64,000 nt of DNA from CBDFLD01 sp965249005 (GCA_965249005.1 CBDFLD010000021.1:372001-436000); one strand, 5' to 3'; counted from the stretch's first letter, positions 1 through 9,740 are shown. Notes: generated by a model not told the origin, from the letters alone. A program made the numbers and translations.

Positions 1-248
1 GCATCGATCCGGCCGTGGTGCCGCAGGGTGCGGTCGGCCAATTGCCTTACTTCTTCATGCTTGGTGACGTCGGCAGCGATAACGGTGGCCACTCCTCCCA
101 ACGTCTGTATCTGGCGGCGAACCGACTCGAGTTTTGCCTCGATCCGGCCCACCAAGACTGGAACAGCTCCCTCGGCGGCCAGTCGGAGCGAGGTGGCTTC
201 TCCGATCCCGCTTCCGGCGCCCGTTACGATGCATACACGTTCCTTCAT
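1..248 (-). CDS. Short-chain dehydrogenase/reductase, N-terminal part (runs off the window)
   Basis: The minus strand reads an open frame from an ATG at 248 to the window edge, about 82 residues. Residues 9-16 are TGAGSGIG, the Rossmann-fold NAD(P)-binding motif of classical SDR oxidoreductases. A later ADVT segment fits the adenine-binding region. The catalytic Ser-Tyr-Lys lies beyond the window, so substrate and cofactor cannot be judged. A GGAGTG sequence precedes the ATG at suitable spacing. The gene is divergent from the symporter at 672. The family call is firm, the function open. Confidence 0.85.
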   Translation of the reverse strand, partial: MKERVCIVTGAGSGIGEATSLRLAAEGAVPVLVGRIEAKLESVRRQIQTLGGVATVIAADVTKHEEVRQLADRTLRHHGRID

Positions 249-671
249 TTCTACACTCCATGTTGGGCAGGTGCCCGGTACGCCTGATAACGGCCTTCTC
301 AAAGGAGGAGACGGATCCGGTCAAGGTTTCAGCCATGGCGTGATGCTCGTCTCCAAACACGGTAGATCAAGACCCAGCGCGGGCGAATCTGCTACCTGGA
401 CTGGTTCCCTATCCTCTTATTCTAGAATAATCCTGTGGATGTTCATACAATGCCAACAAGGAGCCCATCGAAAAATGGTACACGCATTTCTTGAAGAGGG
501 GATCATGCTTATCAGAAAAATGGCAGTAATGATCGTGCCGCTCCCGGCGCCGCTATCGCTATCCAGATTACCGGCCCCCCCCAGGGTGCTCTCTCCGGAC
601 TCAGATTCACTGTGTCAGTTCCGTTGCTATTGACCGAGTTGAACTGACATAGACGGATTACCAGGTCACCT
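249..671. other. Intergenic region, no gene supported
   Basis: This stretch separates the divergent SDR and symporter genes. Short frames exist on both strands but none has a recognisable domain together with a convincing ribosome-binding site. Both promoters presumably lie here; I could not pin a -35/-10 pair with confidence. Confidence 0.4.
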
Positions 672-3095
672 GTGGCATTTTTCATCAAAAGGCTTTTCCT
701 CCACTGGACGGTCCTCGGATTGGGATCGCACCTTATCTGGCTTCCCGCCCTAGGGCAGGAGACCACCGATACGTCTAATATCGTTTCCGGTCACAACGAA
801 GTAACCCTGACTCCGCTAGGTCCCGCCAATATTTCATTGGAACTAGACCGGGCTTCGGTTGGTTTCTCTAACGGGTATCTTCTCGCTGTTCACAAAGGGA
901 ACGTATTCAGATTGGATGTTGAGGCGCGAGGGCGATGGGAAGCTCTCGACAGTGCACTCCCACTTTCTAATGAAATCATAGTAACGGCATCGAACGGGGT
1001 CGCATTGTTCCTGTCAGACGGTGAGAACCTGCTTTCTCTAGAATGCGATCCGGACTCCGGAGACCTCAGCATAGACAGCGTCGTTGATTTGCCAGGCAAT
1101 GGCCTGGAAGCTATGGCGGCTTCCGGGCAAAACCTGTACCTGGCCGGTACGAGCCTGGGCCTGTGGAAGCTCAACTTTGCCGGCGACGGAACCGATTGGA
1201 AGCAACTGCCAATTCCCAAGGAGCAGTTCCGCCGACCAGCCCTGGCCATTCAACGTTATACAGATGTTCCACAACTGTTTCTTTTTGGCATGGCTGTGGA
1301 TACTGGTCATATTGCGGTTTGGCGGCTGGATGACGAGGAGACCGTCTGGGAAATAACTGACTCTCTCGATTTACCGCAGGGCGTGGCCGATGGTGTTGCG
1401 CTTAGTCCTGCCGGTTACTCTCATATTTGGGCTGTGCCGCAGGGATATCACGAGGGGCAGGTTCTGTACGCTTATCATACTGTTACGAGAACCTGGGTAC
1501 CCTTCGATGTCTCCAGGCTTGGCTGGGGTTCGTTGAACACCATCTTACACTCGGAGCCCAATGATCAGGACATTGCCCTGTTCTCAAATGACGGCGAGAC
1601 TAAAGCCTTCTCTCTGCGTATAGGCAGGGTTGATACAATGCTCAGGGTTATTGATGGAATCGTCATAATCGTTTACCTGGGGCTTACGGTCCTCCTTGGA
1701 TGGTATTTCGCTCGGCGTAACCGGACCATTCTTGATTTCTTTCGCGGAGGGCAACGCGTACCCTTCTGGGCGTCCAGTTTGAGCCTTATTGCATCCGACC
1801 TGAGTGCACTTACGATTATGGCAATTCCTGCCATGGTGTTCGCGACCAACTGGCAGTATTACCTGATGCAAATGGGGCAGAGTCTATCCATCTGGATTGC
1901 TGGAATCGTAGTCGTGCCCTTGCTCCATAGCTTAAATATTATGTCGATGCCCGAATATATAGGTCAGCGACTGGGTAATGTAGCGCGCGTCGTCGCGGCC
2001 ACTCAACAAGTGGTCACAACCCTGTTAACCGCGGGAGTCATCCTTGTACTGCCGTCATTAATGATATCTGCGGTCACCGGTGTGGATTTGGCGCTGGCGA
2101 TAATCGTCATGGGAGCATTGTCTACCGTTTATACAATTCTTGGAGGGTTGGAGGCGGTCATATGGACTGACGTCGCCCAGATTATCGTATTTGTAGGTGG
2201 AACGTTCTTAGCCGTCGTCCTGATTTTCTTTGACCTTGATTCTGGCCTTGCCGCCAGTGCGTCGACTTTGTGGGTGAACGGGAAGCTGAAGCTTCTTGAT
2301 TTTGAGTTCAATTATACGGAAATCACATTTTGGGCATTGCTAATGACGGTGCCACAGAATGTGATCGTCAATCTCGGAAGGCAGGAAGTGCTTCAACGGT
2401 TTATCAGTAATCCCAGTGTACGGGAAGCCAAGCGGAGTGCCTGGGCACAGTTTGTTATATCGATTGGAGTGGTGGCCGTATTCTACCTGTTTGGTTCAGC
2501 GCTATATTTGTTTTATTTGCAGAACCCGGAAAATCTGGTCATCGCCGCAGAACGGCAGGAGGAACTGGTTCCATTCTTTATAGTCCACGAGCTGCCGGTG
2601 GGTATTTCGGGTATCATGCTGGCCGCCGTTATTGCGGCCACGATGTCGACCCTGGATACACGTATTCACTCTCAGGCAACTCTGGTGGTGCGCAATCTTT
2701 ACCAGCCATTTGTTAGGGGCGCTACGGACGACAAGGCGTTCAAGGTCGCACGTTGGGTGGTGGGTATCTTTGGAGCGTTTGTAACCACAAGTGCATTATA
2801 TGTGTCCAAGTATGCCAATCAGTCCATGTTTGAGTTGATGTTCGATATTCTAGCCATCACCAGCGGGTACGCAGCATGGATATTGTTGGGGATTCTTACC
2901 AAGCGGTTTAATCAGTTCGGGGCTCTCGTATCATGGCCTATTGTGATTGTTTTCAACCTGATTCTGAAGATGTGGTTAGACGTCAACTTTCTGTTGATCG
3001 GGATGGCATCGCTTGTCGCATCGGGATTGATCGGTTATGGCGTCAGTCTGTGGGTTCCGGAAAAGAGGCAGATTGATTTGACCGGTCTCACATAG
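672..3095 (+). CDS. Sodium/solute symporter (SSS family) with N-terminal beta-propeller ectodomain
   Basis: This 807-residue protein starts at GTG 672; no closer in-frame ATG exists. Residues 1-28 look like a Sec signal peptide. Residues about 30-315 are soluble, with repeated hydrophobic-Gly/Trp strands typical of Kelch/galactose-oxidase-like propellers. From about residue 325 to the end there are 12-13 membrane segments with the features of the sodium:solute symporter superfamily. An SSS domain alone is about 450-550 residues, so the extra 300 are an extracytoplasmic domain. Known relatives import sugars, sialic acid or carboxylates. I infer the propeller captures or processes the substrate at the periplasmic face; the substrate is unknown. 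It stands alone, convergent with the DUF1772 gene. Confidence 0.85.
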   Translation: MAFFIKRLFLHWTVLGLGSHLIWLPALGQETTDTSNIVSGHNEVTLTPLGPANISLELDRASVGFSNGYLLAVHKGNVFRLDVEARGRWEALDSALPLSNEIIVTASNGVALFLSDGENLLSLECDPDSGDLSIDSVVDLPGNGLEAMAASGQNLYLAGTSLGLWKLNFAGDGTDWKQLPIPKEQFRRPALAIQRYTDVPQLFLFGMAVDTGHIAVWRLDDEETVWEITDSLDLPQGVADGVALSPAGYSHIWAVPQGYHEGQVLYAYHTVTRTWVPFDVSRLGWGSLNTILHSEPNDQDIALFSNDGETKAFSLRIGRVDTMLRVIDGIVIIVYLGLTVLLGWYFARRNRTILDFFRGGQRVPFWASSLSLIASDLSALTIMAIPAMVFATNWQYYLMQMGQSLSIWIAGIVVVPLLHSLNIMSMPEYIGQRLGNVARVVAATQQVVTTLLTAGVILVLPSLMISAVTGVDLALAIIVMGALSTVYTILGGLEAVIWTDVAQIIVFVGGTFLAVVLIFFDLDSGLAASASTLWVNGKLKLLDFEFNYTEITFWALLMTVPQNVIVNLGRQEVLQRFISNPSVREAKRSAWAQFVISIGVVAVFYLFGSALYLFYLQNPENLVIAAERQEELVPFFIVHELPVGISGIMLAAVIAATMSTLDTRIHSQATLVVRNLYQPFVRGATDDKAFKVARWVVGIFGAFVTTSALYVSKYANQSMFELMFDILAITSGYAAWILLGILTKRFNQFGALVSWPIVIVFNLILKMWLDVNFLLIGMASLVASGLIGYGVSLWVPEKRQIDLTGLT

Positions 3096-3175
3096 TGGAC
3101 CCCATTGAGCTCTGGAAAGCATCAATGACTTTCACGTGTATCATGGCGGCTTCCAAAAGGCTAACCTAAAACATA

Positions 3176-3203
3176 CAGGCCAGGTCCTCCTGCTTTTGGC
3201 CTG
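3176..3203. terminator. Possible terminator hairpin between convergent genes
   Basis: CAGGCCA (3176-3182) and TGGCCTG (3197-3203) form a 7-bp stem around a 14-base loop between the symporter stop and the DUF1772 stop. There is no strong U-tract, so this is only a plausible terminator. Confidence 0.3.
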
Positions 3204-3231
3204 ATATAGAACATCAATAAGCGCCTCTCAA

Positions 3232-3711
3232 CTAACAGAGCGCCATGATGAGCGATGCCGCCGCGGCAAGGGCCGCGGCTGTCCGCACGTGGTTCCAGGC
3301 AGTCCAACCGGCGACGTAGCGAGGCCATAGGCTTGCGCCGTCAGCGGTGTCTGCCTCGACAGCCGCTAGCGCGTCGTTCCGCGGCACGTTGAACACTATG
3401 GTTACCGCGACGGTGCCGACGAGGTAGAGCAGGCTACCAACGAGCAGGTAAACGGCACTCGACTCGTGCCACTTCAACAGCGAGGAGACGGCCAGCCCGA
3501 CACAGGCTAAGGCCGTTCCGAAAAGCGCCACCATGAAGAGTGGGTTAATCACTACGACATTGATGGATTGCATAGCAGCGATTCCTTGTGCCGGCGGCAA
3601 GCGGGCTAGGGCCTTCATCACAAAGGCCGAAAGCGCGAAGAAGACTCCGGCGATCAGCCCGCAACCAAGGGCCGATACGAGCGTCAGGGCGAAAAGCAAA
3701 TCGTCGATCAT
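3232..3711 (-). CDS. DUF1772-like (anthrone oxygenase-type) membrane protein
   Basis: This 159-residue protein has four hydrophobic segments and the pattern of the DUF1772 family: a small residue-rich first helix (GLIAGVFFALSAFVMKAL), a central NVVVINPLFM stretch, a conserved NVPRNDAL loop, and a final helix after WNHVRTAAA. The open frame extends further upstream, but the ATG at 3711 starts exactly where the first helix begins, so I use it. Some relatives are annotated as anthrone oxygenases in polyketide clusters; here there is no such context and function is unknown. It is convergent with the symporter. Confidence 0.75.
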   Translation of the reverse strand: MIDDLLFALTLVSALGCGLIAGVFFALSAFVMKALARLPPAQGIAAMQSINVVVINPLFMVALFGTALACVGLAVSSLLKWHESSAVYLLVGSLLYLVGTVAVTIVFNVPRNDALAAVEADTADGASLWPRYVAGWTAWNHVRTAAALAAAASLIMALC

Positions 3712-3981
3712 TTGGCAAGCTCCCGAGGTATGGCTCCCAGACGCTCTAACCGTTCCAGACACCGGCGGCGGAGGCCAACCGCGGATAGTCGGTGAAACCC
3801 CGGGGCTGCGGCCCAGGGCCCGGTCCTTCCGTGATGTCGGCATTGCAACTGTCCAGGATTGTTGTGAACCGATAGTTCATCATTTGCTTTGCCACAGTCA
3901 CCATCGGCATCACAATGGCCTGCATGCAGCGAGTGTAACAGATGTTAACGGGCGCTATTATAGGCTAAGAAAGTAGCATTG

Positions 3982-4122
3982 ACGGACGCCGCGCCCAGGC
4001 TGCTCCACAAGGTCGAGCCACAGTACACCGAATTGGCCCGGGACGCAGGGGGCGAAGTTTACGGTTCCGCAGAATTTCAGGGTTTCCCTGATACCCTCGA
4101 AACACAACCTTTGATACGCTAA
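3982..4122 (+). pseudogene. Remnant of a TonB C-terminal domain
   Basis: Right after a TGA, the plus strand reads APRLLHKVEPQYTELARDAG and then falls into unrelated residues and a stop. The Pro-x-x-(h)-x-K-V-x-P-x-Y-x-x-x-A-R-x-A-G pattern is the start of the TonB C-terminal (energy transducer) domain. Only about 20-25 recognisable residues remain and no start codon is visible, so this is a decayed fragment. The rest of 3712-4308 shows no gene; a palindrome TCAGGG-TTT-CCCTGA lies at 4077-4091. Confidence 0.5.
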
Positions 4123-4615
4123 GTCAGAACCACAGCCATAGGGCTTAAAGCCAACCGAGATTCATTCTTTCTCTTGCACGATTCTCGCTTCTCGAATCGG
4201 CGTTGAAGGATGTGATAGCGATGGCTTGGTCGGGGCGCCGGAATTGATCGAGGGCGGTTGGTTGGCGGCCGAAACTCCACGTTAGCGTGTAATGAAAGGT
4301 AGGTGTCTATGTCTCACGACGTGTCGTTTGCGACATTCAATCTTTACAACCTTCAACTGCCAGGTCGTCCGATGTACCGAGGAAATCGGTACACCCAAGC
4401 ACAGTATGACAATAAGATCGAGTGGACGGCAAAGATGCTGCGGTCGCTTGATGCGGACGTAATAGCCTTTCAGGAACTGTGGAGTCCGGCGGCTCTCCAG
4501 GCTGCCTTTGTCGCTGCGGATCTGGCTGATGCTTACCGCATCGTAACTCCAGGCACCGAGAATCCTCGACAAATCTCGGTAGCGCTCGCAGTTCGGCAGC
4601 CCCTTCGGGTTTCAT

Positions 4616-6276
4616 CCCGGATTTCCAATTTGAATGAAATATAGCAACCTTTCAGCCGCCTTCGGCATCCCTATTTATAAGCGTCGGAGAATGATAAGGA
4701 CACATTGGAGGGCAACACCCGATGGGTGAAAAAGAACGAAAGGGGTTTCAACTCAGCTTTAACGGATTACTCAAAGTTGATTTTCAGGGATCGCGAGTCA
4801 CCTCCGAGGGTGGCCTGATTCTGGTCCGCGAGTTGGACGAACGGCTGGGGATGGGACGACTCATAGACGAGCATCTCAACGACACGCGGCAAGGCTTGAA
4901 CAAACAGTTCCCGCTCGTCGATCTGCTGCGGCAATCGGTCTATAGTCGCCTGGCAGGCTACGAAGACCTTAACGATGCCGCGCGGGTCTCAGTTGATCCG
5001 ACCTTTCGCTTGATCGGCTCGAAGAAAAACTGGGATCGCGGTGCGGCGCTGACCTCGACGTTACACTGGTTCGAGACGGAGCTGCTGACGCGAGAAGAGA
5101 ATCTGATCGGGCTGATGGCTCTGAACCGAGAGACACTCGCACAGGCCGAGGCTCTGGACAAGTCTGATCGCGTAGTGTTGGATATGGACTCAAGCGAGAG
5201 TCCGGTGCATGGTCAGCAGGAAGGCAGCGCCTACAATGGCCACTTCGAGTCCGTGTGTTACCATCCGCTGTTTCTGTTCAATAGTCACGGGGACTGTCTG
5301 GCGGCCAAGCTGCGGCCGGGTAACGTGCATAGCGCCGAGGACTGGGACGAGCTTCTGTTGCCGGAGATCGATTTTCAACAGGAGCAAGGCAAAGAGATCG
5401 TCTTTCGAGCAGACGCCGCCTTCGCCAAGCCAGAGGTTTACGAGACCCTGGAAGAGCGCGGCGTTCAGTATGCCATACGCATCCCGTCCAACAAGAGCCT
5501 GGAGTGGGAGATTGCCGACATCCTGTTTCGTCCTCCAGGTCGGCCCAGCCGCAAGCCACTGGTGCGCTACAAGAGCTTCCGCTATCAGGCCGAAAGCTGG
5601 TCGAGGCCGCGACGGATCGTCGCCAAGGTCGAGCATCACCAGGGCGAGTTGTTCCCGCGGGTCGGGTTCATTGTCACGAACATGAGCTTGCCGAGCCGCT
5701 CGGTGGTGAGGTTCTACAACAAGCGCGGCACGGCGGAGCAATGGATCAAAGAAGGCAAGCAGGCGACGCATTGGACGCGGCTGTCCTGCCATCGCTTCCG
5801 TGCGAATGAAGTGCGCCTGCAGTTGAGCGTGCTCGCCTACAACCTAGGCAACCTATGGCGGCGACTCGGGCTACCACCCCGGATCAAGAGCTGGTCGCTC
5901 ACGAGCTTGCAGCACCGGTTGATGAAGACTGGCGGAAAGCTGGTCAAGCACGCGCGGTACTACTGGTTGCTCTTGGCCGAGGGGCATCTGGACCGTCGGT
6001 TGTTTGGTGAAATGCTCAGGCGGATCTGGGCCTTGCCGCTGCCAAGCGGTTAGCCGCCCGGCTTGCAAGTCCGGAATTGGAATGCCATGGAAGGAGTGTG
6101 GCGATGTGTCTGGAAAATCGCCCACGCAGGAGTGAGAAGGTCTACTACCACGGCGACAACGGGTCATTGGGATGCGTTGACTGGATCCATGGTTGGTCTG
6201 AGGCCGGGATTTTCTTGCTCCCATGGTGGCTCGAGACTATTATGTTGGGAACCGAGATCCAAATTGGAAATTCCGG
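4616..6276 (+). mobile_element. IS1380-family element, type A, copy 1 (1661 bp)
   Basis: Terminal inverted repeats are CCCGGATTTCCAATTTG on the left and CCGGAATTTCCAATTTG as the complement of the right end (15 of 17 match). A 5-bp duplication TTCAT flanks it at 4611-4615 and 6277-6281. It inserts into the EEP nuclease gene. The same 1661-bp element recurs inverted at 42873-44533. Confidence 0.95.
4722..6053 (+). CDS. IS1380-family transposase (element A, copy 1)
   Basis: This 443-residue transposase has the N-terminal FNGLLKVDFQGSRVTSEGGL signature of IS1380 transposases. The catalytic DDE-type acidic residues fit VVLDMDSSESPVHG, FRADAAFAKPEVY and the C-terminal RGTAEQWIKEGKQ regions. It catalyses cut-and-paste movement of its own element. 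Frame and length are intact. The second copy at 43096-44427 differs by one visible residue (Lys versus Arg near the C-terminus, in MKTGGK/RLVKHARYY), so both copies are recent. The 220 bases between its stop and the right end show no gene. Confidence 0.95.
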   Translation: MGEKERKGFQLSFNGLLKVDFQGSRVTSEGGLILVRELDERLGMGRLIDEHLNDTRQGLNKQFPLVDLLRQSVYSRLAGYEDLNDAARVSVDPTFRLIGSKKNWDRGAALTSTLHWFETELLTREENLIGLMALNRETLAQAEALDKSDRVVLDMDSSESPVHGQQEGSAYNGHFESVCYHPLFLFNSHGDCLAAKLRPGNVHSAEDWDELLLPEIDFQQEQGKEIVFRADAAFAKPEVYETLEERGVQYAIRIPSNKSLEWEIADILFRPPGRPSRKPLVRYKSFRYQAESWSRPRRIVAKVEHHQGELFPRVGFIVTNMSLPSRSVVRFYNKRGTAEQWIKEGKQATHWTRLSCHRFRANEVRLQLSVLAYNLGNLWRRLGLPPRIKSWSLTSLQHRLMKTGGKLVKHARYYWLLLAEGHLDRRLFGEMLRRIWALPLPSG

Positions 6277-6671
6277 TTCATATAGCAGATGGATTCGGGA
6301 TTTTCCGGATGACCTAGTCTTGCGAAAACGCCGAGCATCGTCCACTGCTGAGCCTGACTATCAGTTGTCCGTCGCCATTAGCCGTTTCTCCCGTCCCGTG
6401 CTACGCGCAACCGTCGCGTTCCCCGACGACGATCCCTCGATTGCTCTGTACGTGGCCCATTTGAAGTCGAAGCTCGCGATGCGACTCGACGATGAGGAAG
6501 GAGCCGACCCGGGCATCCGGGCGCACAGTACCGCAATAGGAAGTGCCCTGTCGACGATTCGTCGCACAGCTGAAGCCGCAGCGCTCAGGGTTTTGCTGAA
6601 TGGCACGATGCGCGATACGCAAACTCCGGTCGCAGTCCTCGGAGATCTCAATGACGGAGACCGCAGCGTTG

Positions 6672-7034
6672 TTAGCGATCGCGTGAAACCGCAGTTTTCT
6701 GAACGGGCGCCGGTAGAGAGGTTTTCAGGCGCAGTTTGATTCGAAGATACCTCACGTAGTCTGCCGAGATAGGATTCTGAAGTAATTCCTCAATGACCGG
6801 GAGAAAGTAATACAGGGACCGGATAGGCGATAGCCTGCGTGCCTGTGGATCACGGAGTAACCGACGAGCGGAAGTCAGGAGTAAGCTCGATTCTATGACC
6901 GAAAGCGGAACCCGACGATCATAGAGCTGATAAGCGAGTTGATAGTCTTGCCGACGAGGCCGTTGTGGAGTCTCAGGCAGCTGGGCGTAGAGATCAACAA
7001 CAATCTTTACGTATTGAATGCGATTGGACGGCAC
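6672..7034 (-). CDS. IS21 passenger protein downstream of istB (unknown function)
   Basis: This 120-residue frame begins with GTG five bases after the istB stop and ends almost at the left terminus of the element. It contains QLPETPQRPRRQDYQLAYQL, a SLLLTSARRLLRDP helix, and a tryptic-like PIRSLYYFLPVIEELL segment followed by YVRYLRIKL. I have seen this pattern (IRSLxYFLPVIEEL) recurring beside IS21-type istAB genes, so I treat it as a true passenger gene, not a shadow. It is helical, basic and without a signal peptide. Its C-terminal 10 codons overlap the terminal repeat. Function unknown; a role in transposition control or target choice is only a guess. Confidence 0.65.
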   Translation of the reverse strand: MPSNRIQYVKIVVDLYAQLPETPQRPRRQDYQLAYQLYDRRVPLSVIESSLLLTSARRLLRDPQARRLSPIRSLYYFLPVIEELLQNPISADYVRYLRIKLRLKTSLPAPVQKTAVSRDR

Positions 7035-7039
7035 GGGTT

Positions 7040-7813
7040 CTAACGTTTCTTTTTCCTCCGCGCGGAGGCTTCCTGCTCGCTCTCTCGAATCCGATAGCTA
7101 CGTCCTTCAATGACGGTCACATCGGCATGGTGAGTGAGACGATCCAAGAGCGTGGCAATGCAAGCGGCATTGGGAAAGACCTCGTTCCATTCTCGAAAGG
7201 CTCTATTTGTACTTATAACGATGGATCGATGCTCATAGCGCCGGTTGACGACTTCGTACAGCAGATCCGCGGCATGGTTGTCATAGGAGAGATACCCGAC
7301 TTCGTCTACGCACAGAAGGTGAGGGCGGGCGTAGGATTGGAACTTTCTTCTTCGGAGTTCCGGGGAATCACATTGGAGATCTTCGATCAGGTCGGCAGCC
7401 GTACGAAACAGGACGGAATAGCCGGCCAGCACAGCAGCGTGGGCAATGTTTTTGGTAATCATGGTCTTGCCCAGACCGTTGGCACCGAGTAGGACAAAGT
7501 TGCGACCATCCGGGATGAAATCCAGAGTGAGGGCGCGTTCGATGACCTGGCGATCGATTTTCTTTGGCCAATTCCAATCGAAATCCGCCAGCGGTTTGAA
7601 GCGGCCGATGCGGGAGCGTTTCAGGCGGCGCTCGAGACTGCGGCGGCCACGCTCTCGAGCTTCGGCCTGCAACAGCTCCTCGAGCATTACACGAGGACTC
7701 CAACGACCCTTGGTAGCCCGGGCGATGAAGTCTTCCAGGGATTCAGAAGTGGCATTCAGACCGATGCCGGCGAGTTGGGTGGCAAGGTTATTCGTCACGG
7801 TCGGAGAGGTCAT
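7040..7813 (-). CDS. istB: IS21 transposition helper ATPase IstB
   Basis: This roughly 257-residue AAA+ ATPase carries Walker A LLGANGLGKTMI and Walker B LLCVDEVGYL, plus the sensor-type ISTNRAFREWNEVF segment typical of IstB. The start at ATG 7813 overlaps the istA 3' end by 26 bp; an earlier in-frame ATG at 7855 is possible. IstB proteins assemble on DNA and deliver target DNA to IstA. No defect is visible. Confidence 0.93.
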   Translation of the reverse strand: MTSPTVTNNLATQLAGIGLNATSESLEDFIARATKGRWSPRVMLEELLQAEARERGRRSLERRLKRSRIGRFKPLADFDWNWPKKIDRQVIERALTLDFIPDGRNFVLLGANGLGKTMITKNIAHAAVLAGYSVLFRTAADLIEDLQCDSPELRRRKFQSYARPHLLCVDEVGYLSYDNHAADLLYEVVNRRYEHRSIVISTNRAFREWNEVFPNAACIATLLDRLTHHADVTVIEGRSYRIRESEQEASARRKKKR

Positions 7814-9272
7814 CGTAGGCCTCCAAGTTGTGGGGTTGGACGTTGAGGTTGGCAAGATCGGGACGACGAGTCAGATCGACAGGTAGTAGATGACGACGCT
7901 GTTGGGAGCGGCGATGTTTCTGTAGAATGAAGGCAACCGAAGAAGCCCGAGGCGTCTGCCGCTGGAGTGCTTCCCGAACGGCGACTTGTAGTTCCGTGGC
8001 TCCATAATCCTCCAAGAGCTGAGATAGCTGAGTGGTTTGCCCGCCGCCGGACTCTCCCCGCTGGAAGGCAGCCGCGATCAAGGCTTCGCTTTCAGGTACC
8101 GATTGAGCAAGACGGCCTCCAGGAGTAGCGCCGATGGCTTTGCGCTTCTCTTGTAGCAGTGCTTCTTGATGCGCCGGATCCAGGACGGCGTCATGGCGGT
8201 TGTAGGAGCGGCGGTGTCGGGCGATTTCGGTTGCGCCATCGAGAATGCGTACAGTGTCCTGTGATGCTGCCAGAGTGAGTGCTCGACCCACGGCCGTGTG
8301 TGGAATCGAGTAGTCGTTGAGATCAAAACGGATATAGATGGTCTTGCGCGATCGAACCGGTACCACCAGATCGGTATCGAAGGAATGCACCGGCAGTGGA
8401 AGCAATCGAGGTTTTTCCTCTTCTTCGAAGATTTGCTCAACGGTGCGGGACTGGTCTCCGGGCCAGGGACGTCGATGAGCGATTTCGTCGCGCCACAGAA
8501 GCGCTTGACGGTTGAAGTCCTCCAGGGTGGTGAAGCGGCGTGCGGCAAAGAAAGAGTGTCGGATGTACTGGATGGTTCTTTCGACACGCCCTTTCTGATT
8601 GCCACGGGCCACTTGGCACGGGCGAGTGGCAAAATGATAGTGAGCACAAAGCTCAATCAGCCGAGGATGAAAGTGCACGGCATCGCCGTGGCGTTCCAGC
8701 ACGGCCGACTTCAGATTGTCGCTTAATATGACACGAGGGCAGCCCGACCATGAGTCGAAGGCCCGGACGTGACCGCGCAAGAAGTTCTCCAGGGTTTGAT
8801 CGAAGAAGAACTCCAGATATAGGGCTCGGGAATAAGAAAGTGTAAGAACGAAGCAGGACAACCGACGACGGGCACGGCCGATTGCAACGGCTCCAAAATG
8901 TGCCCAATCGACTTGGCCCTGCTCGCCAGGAAATGTTCGCAGCCGTAAGAAGGCTTCTCGGTGAACAGGGCGGAGACGGGCGACGACTCTCCGGAGTATC
9001 ACGACACTGCCGGTATAGCCTCGATCCCGAATCATCTCATAGATACGAGTCGTTCGTAGGCGCGGATACTTCTCCAAAGTCTCCTTGATAAAGTCGATGT
9101 AGGGATCCGTGAGACTGGGACGAAGGATCTTGGCTCGATTGAATCGATCGGTTTGCAGGGCGGTTCGTACCGTATCCCGGTGAAGTCCCAGTTCTTGCGC
9201 GATGGTTCCAATCTTCCAATGCTCGGCATAGAACAAGCGACGGATGTGTGCCACGGTCTCGGCTGCAATCAT
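7788..9272 (-). CDS. istA: IS21 transposase IstA
   Basis: This 494-residue protein has an N-terminal helix-turn-helix region (IGTIAQELGLHRDTVRTAL) for terminal-repeat binding, then an integrase-type DDE core (QVDWAHFGAVAIG; RVILSDNLKSAVLERHGDAVHF) and a C-terminal beta-barrel-like region. GGAGATGAAAC precedes ATG 9272, which lies three bases after the stop of the upstream Cys-rich ORF, so translation is probably coupled. Length is typical of IS21 IstA and the frame is intact. Confidence 0.94.
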   Translation of the reverse strand: MIAAETVAHIRRLFYAEHWKIGTIAQELGLHRDTVRTALQTDRFNRAKILRPSLTDPYIDFIKETLEKYPRLRTTRIYEMIRDRGYTGSVVILRRVVARLRPVHREAFLRLRTFPGEQGQVDWAHFGAVAIGRARRRLSCFVLTLSYSRALYLEFFFDQTLENFLRGHVRAFDSWSGCPRVILSDNLKSAVLERHGDAVHFHPRLIELCAHYHFATRPCQVARGNQKGRVERTIQYIRHSFFAARRFTTLEDFNRQALLWRDEIAHRRPWPGDQSRTVEQIFEEEEKPRLLPLPVHSFDTDLVVPVRSRKTIYIRFDLNDYSIPHTAVGRALTLAASQDTVRILDGATEIARHRRSYNRHDAVLDPAHQEALLQEKRKAIGATPGGRLAQSVPESEALIAAAFQRGESGGGQTTQLSQLLEDYGATELQVAVREALQRQTPRASSVAFILQKHRRSQQRRHLLPVDLTRRPDLANLNVQPHNLEAYDDLSDRDE

Positions 9273-9275
9273 GTT

Positions 9276-9740
9276 TCATCTCCATCCATGAAACACATCG
9301 ATGAGCTGGCCCGCTCGACCGCAAACCATGCAGGTGATAGGGCCGGAAATCGTAGATGTGGTGTGTGTTTGAACTTTCTCATCACGTTGTACTTGCGCTT
9401 CGCGCGCAGCGATCCTGCCAGAACGAAGCTCGCTTCGGCTACCTGGATCCGTCACGCGGGCCATGGCTCGTCGACGCCGGTACGCTCGCTGACGGTCTCT
9501 GTGATCCAATCTTCCTTCGGGGCTTTGTTGATGCAGGCGATTGGCCTTGCGACGTTGCTTCCGGCGCGCTTTGCTACGACAGCGACAACTGCAGTACTGC
9601 TGTCCACGGTCACAGCAGCGACAGATCCAGAAAAGCGCCCCGCAGCCGTCAGCTCGGCAAAACCCTTGACGAAAGGTAACTTCGGAGGTGACCGTCATCC
9701 CATTCCCAGGGGTGGGAACTGGACAACGGCCACAAATCAT
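9276..9740 (-). CDS. Cysteine-rich IS21 passenger protein (zinc-finger-like)
   Basis: This is a frame of up to 154 residues immediately upstream of istA and inside the element. A cluster FWICRCCDRGQQYCSCRCR is followed by a very basic helix (SKARRKQRRKANRLHQQSPEG, then RLDHRDRQRAYRRRR), which suggests a zinc-binding, nucleic-acid-binding protein. A second CxxC (CMVCGRAG) lies near the C-terminus. ATG 9740 lacks a clear ribosome-binding site; ATG 9698 (MTVTSEV) follows GGGAATGGG and may be the real start. The stop is three bases from the istA start. Function unknown; regulation of IS21 transposition is inferred only from position. Confidence 0.65.
   Translation of the reverse strand: MICGRCPVPTPGNGMTVTSEVTFRQGFCRADGCGALFWICRCCDRGQQYCSCRCRSKARRKQRRKANRLHQQSPEGRLDHRDRQRAYRRRRAMARVTDPGSRSELRSGRIAAREAQVQRDEKVQTHTTSTISGPITCMVCGRAGQLIDVFHGWR

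Noticed and set aside
6063..6317. ORF at the right end of IS1380-A copy 1 (84 codons) as a second IS gene
   Set aside because: It runs across the IS terminus into host DNA, so the frame is accidental; no domain.
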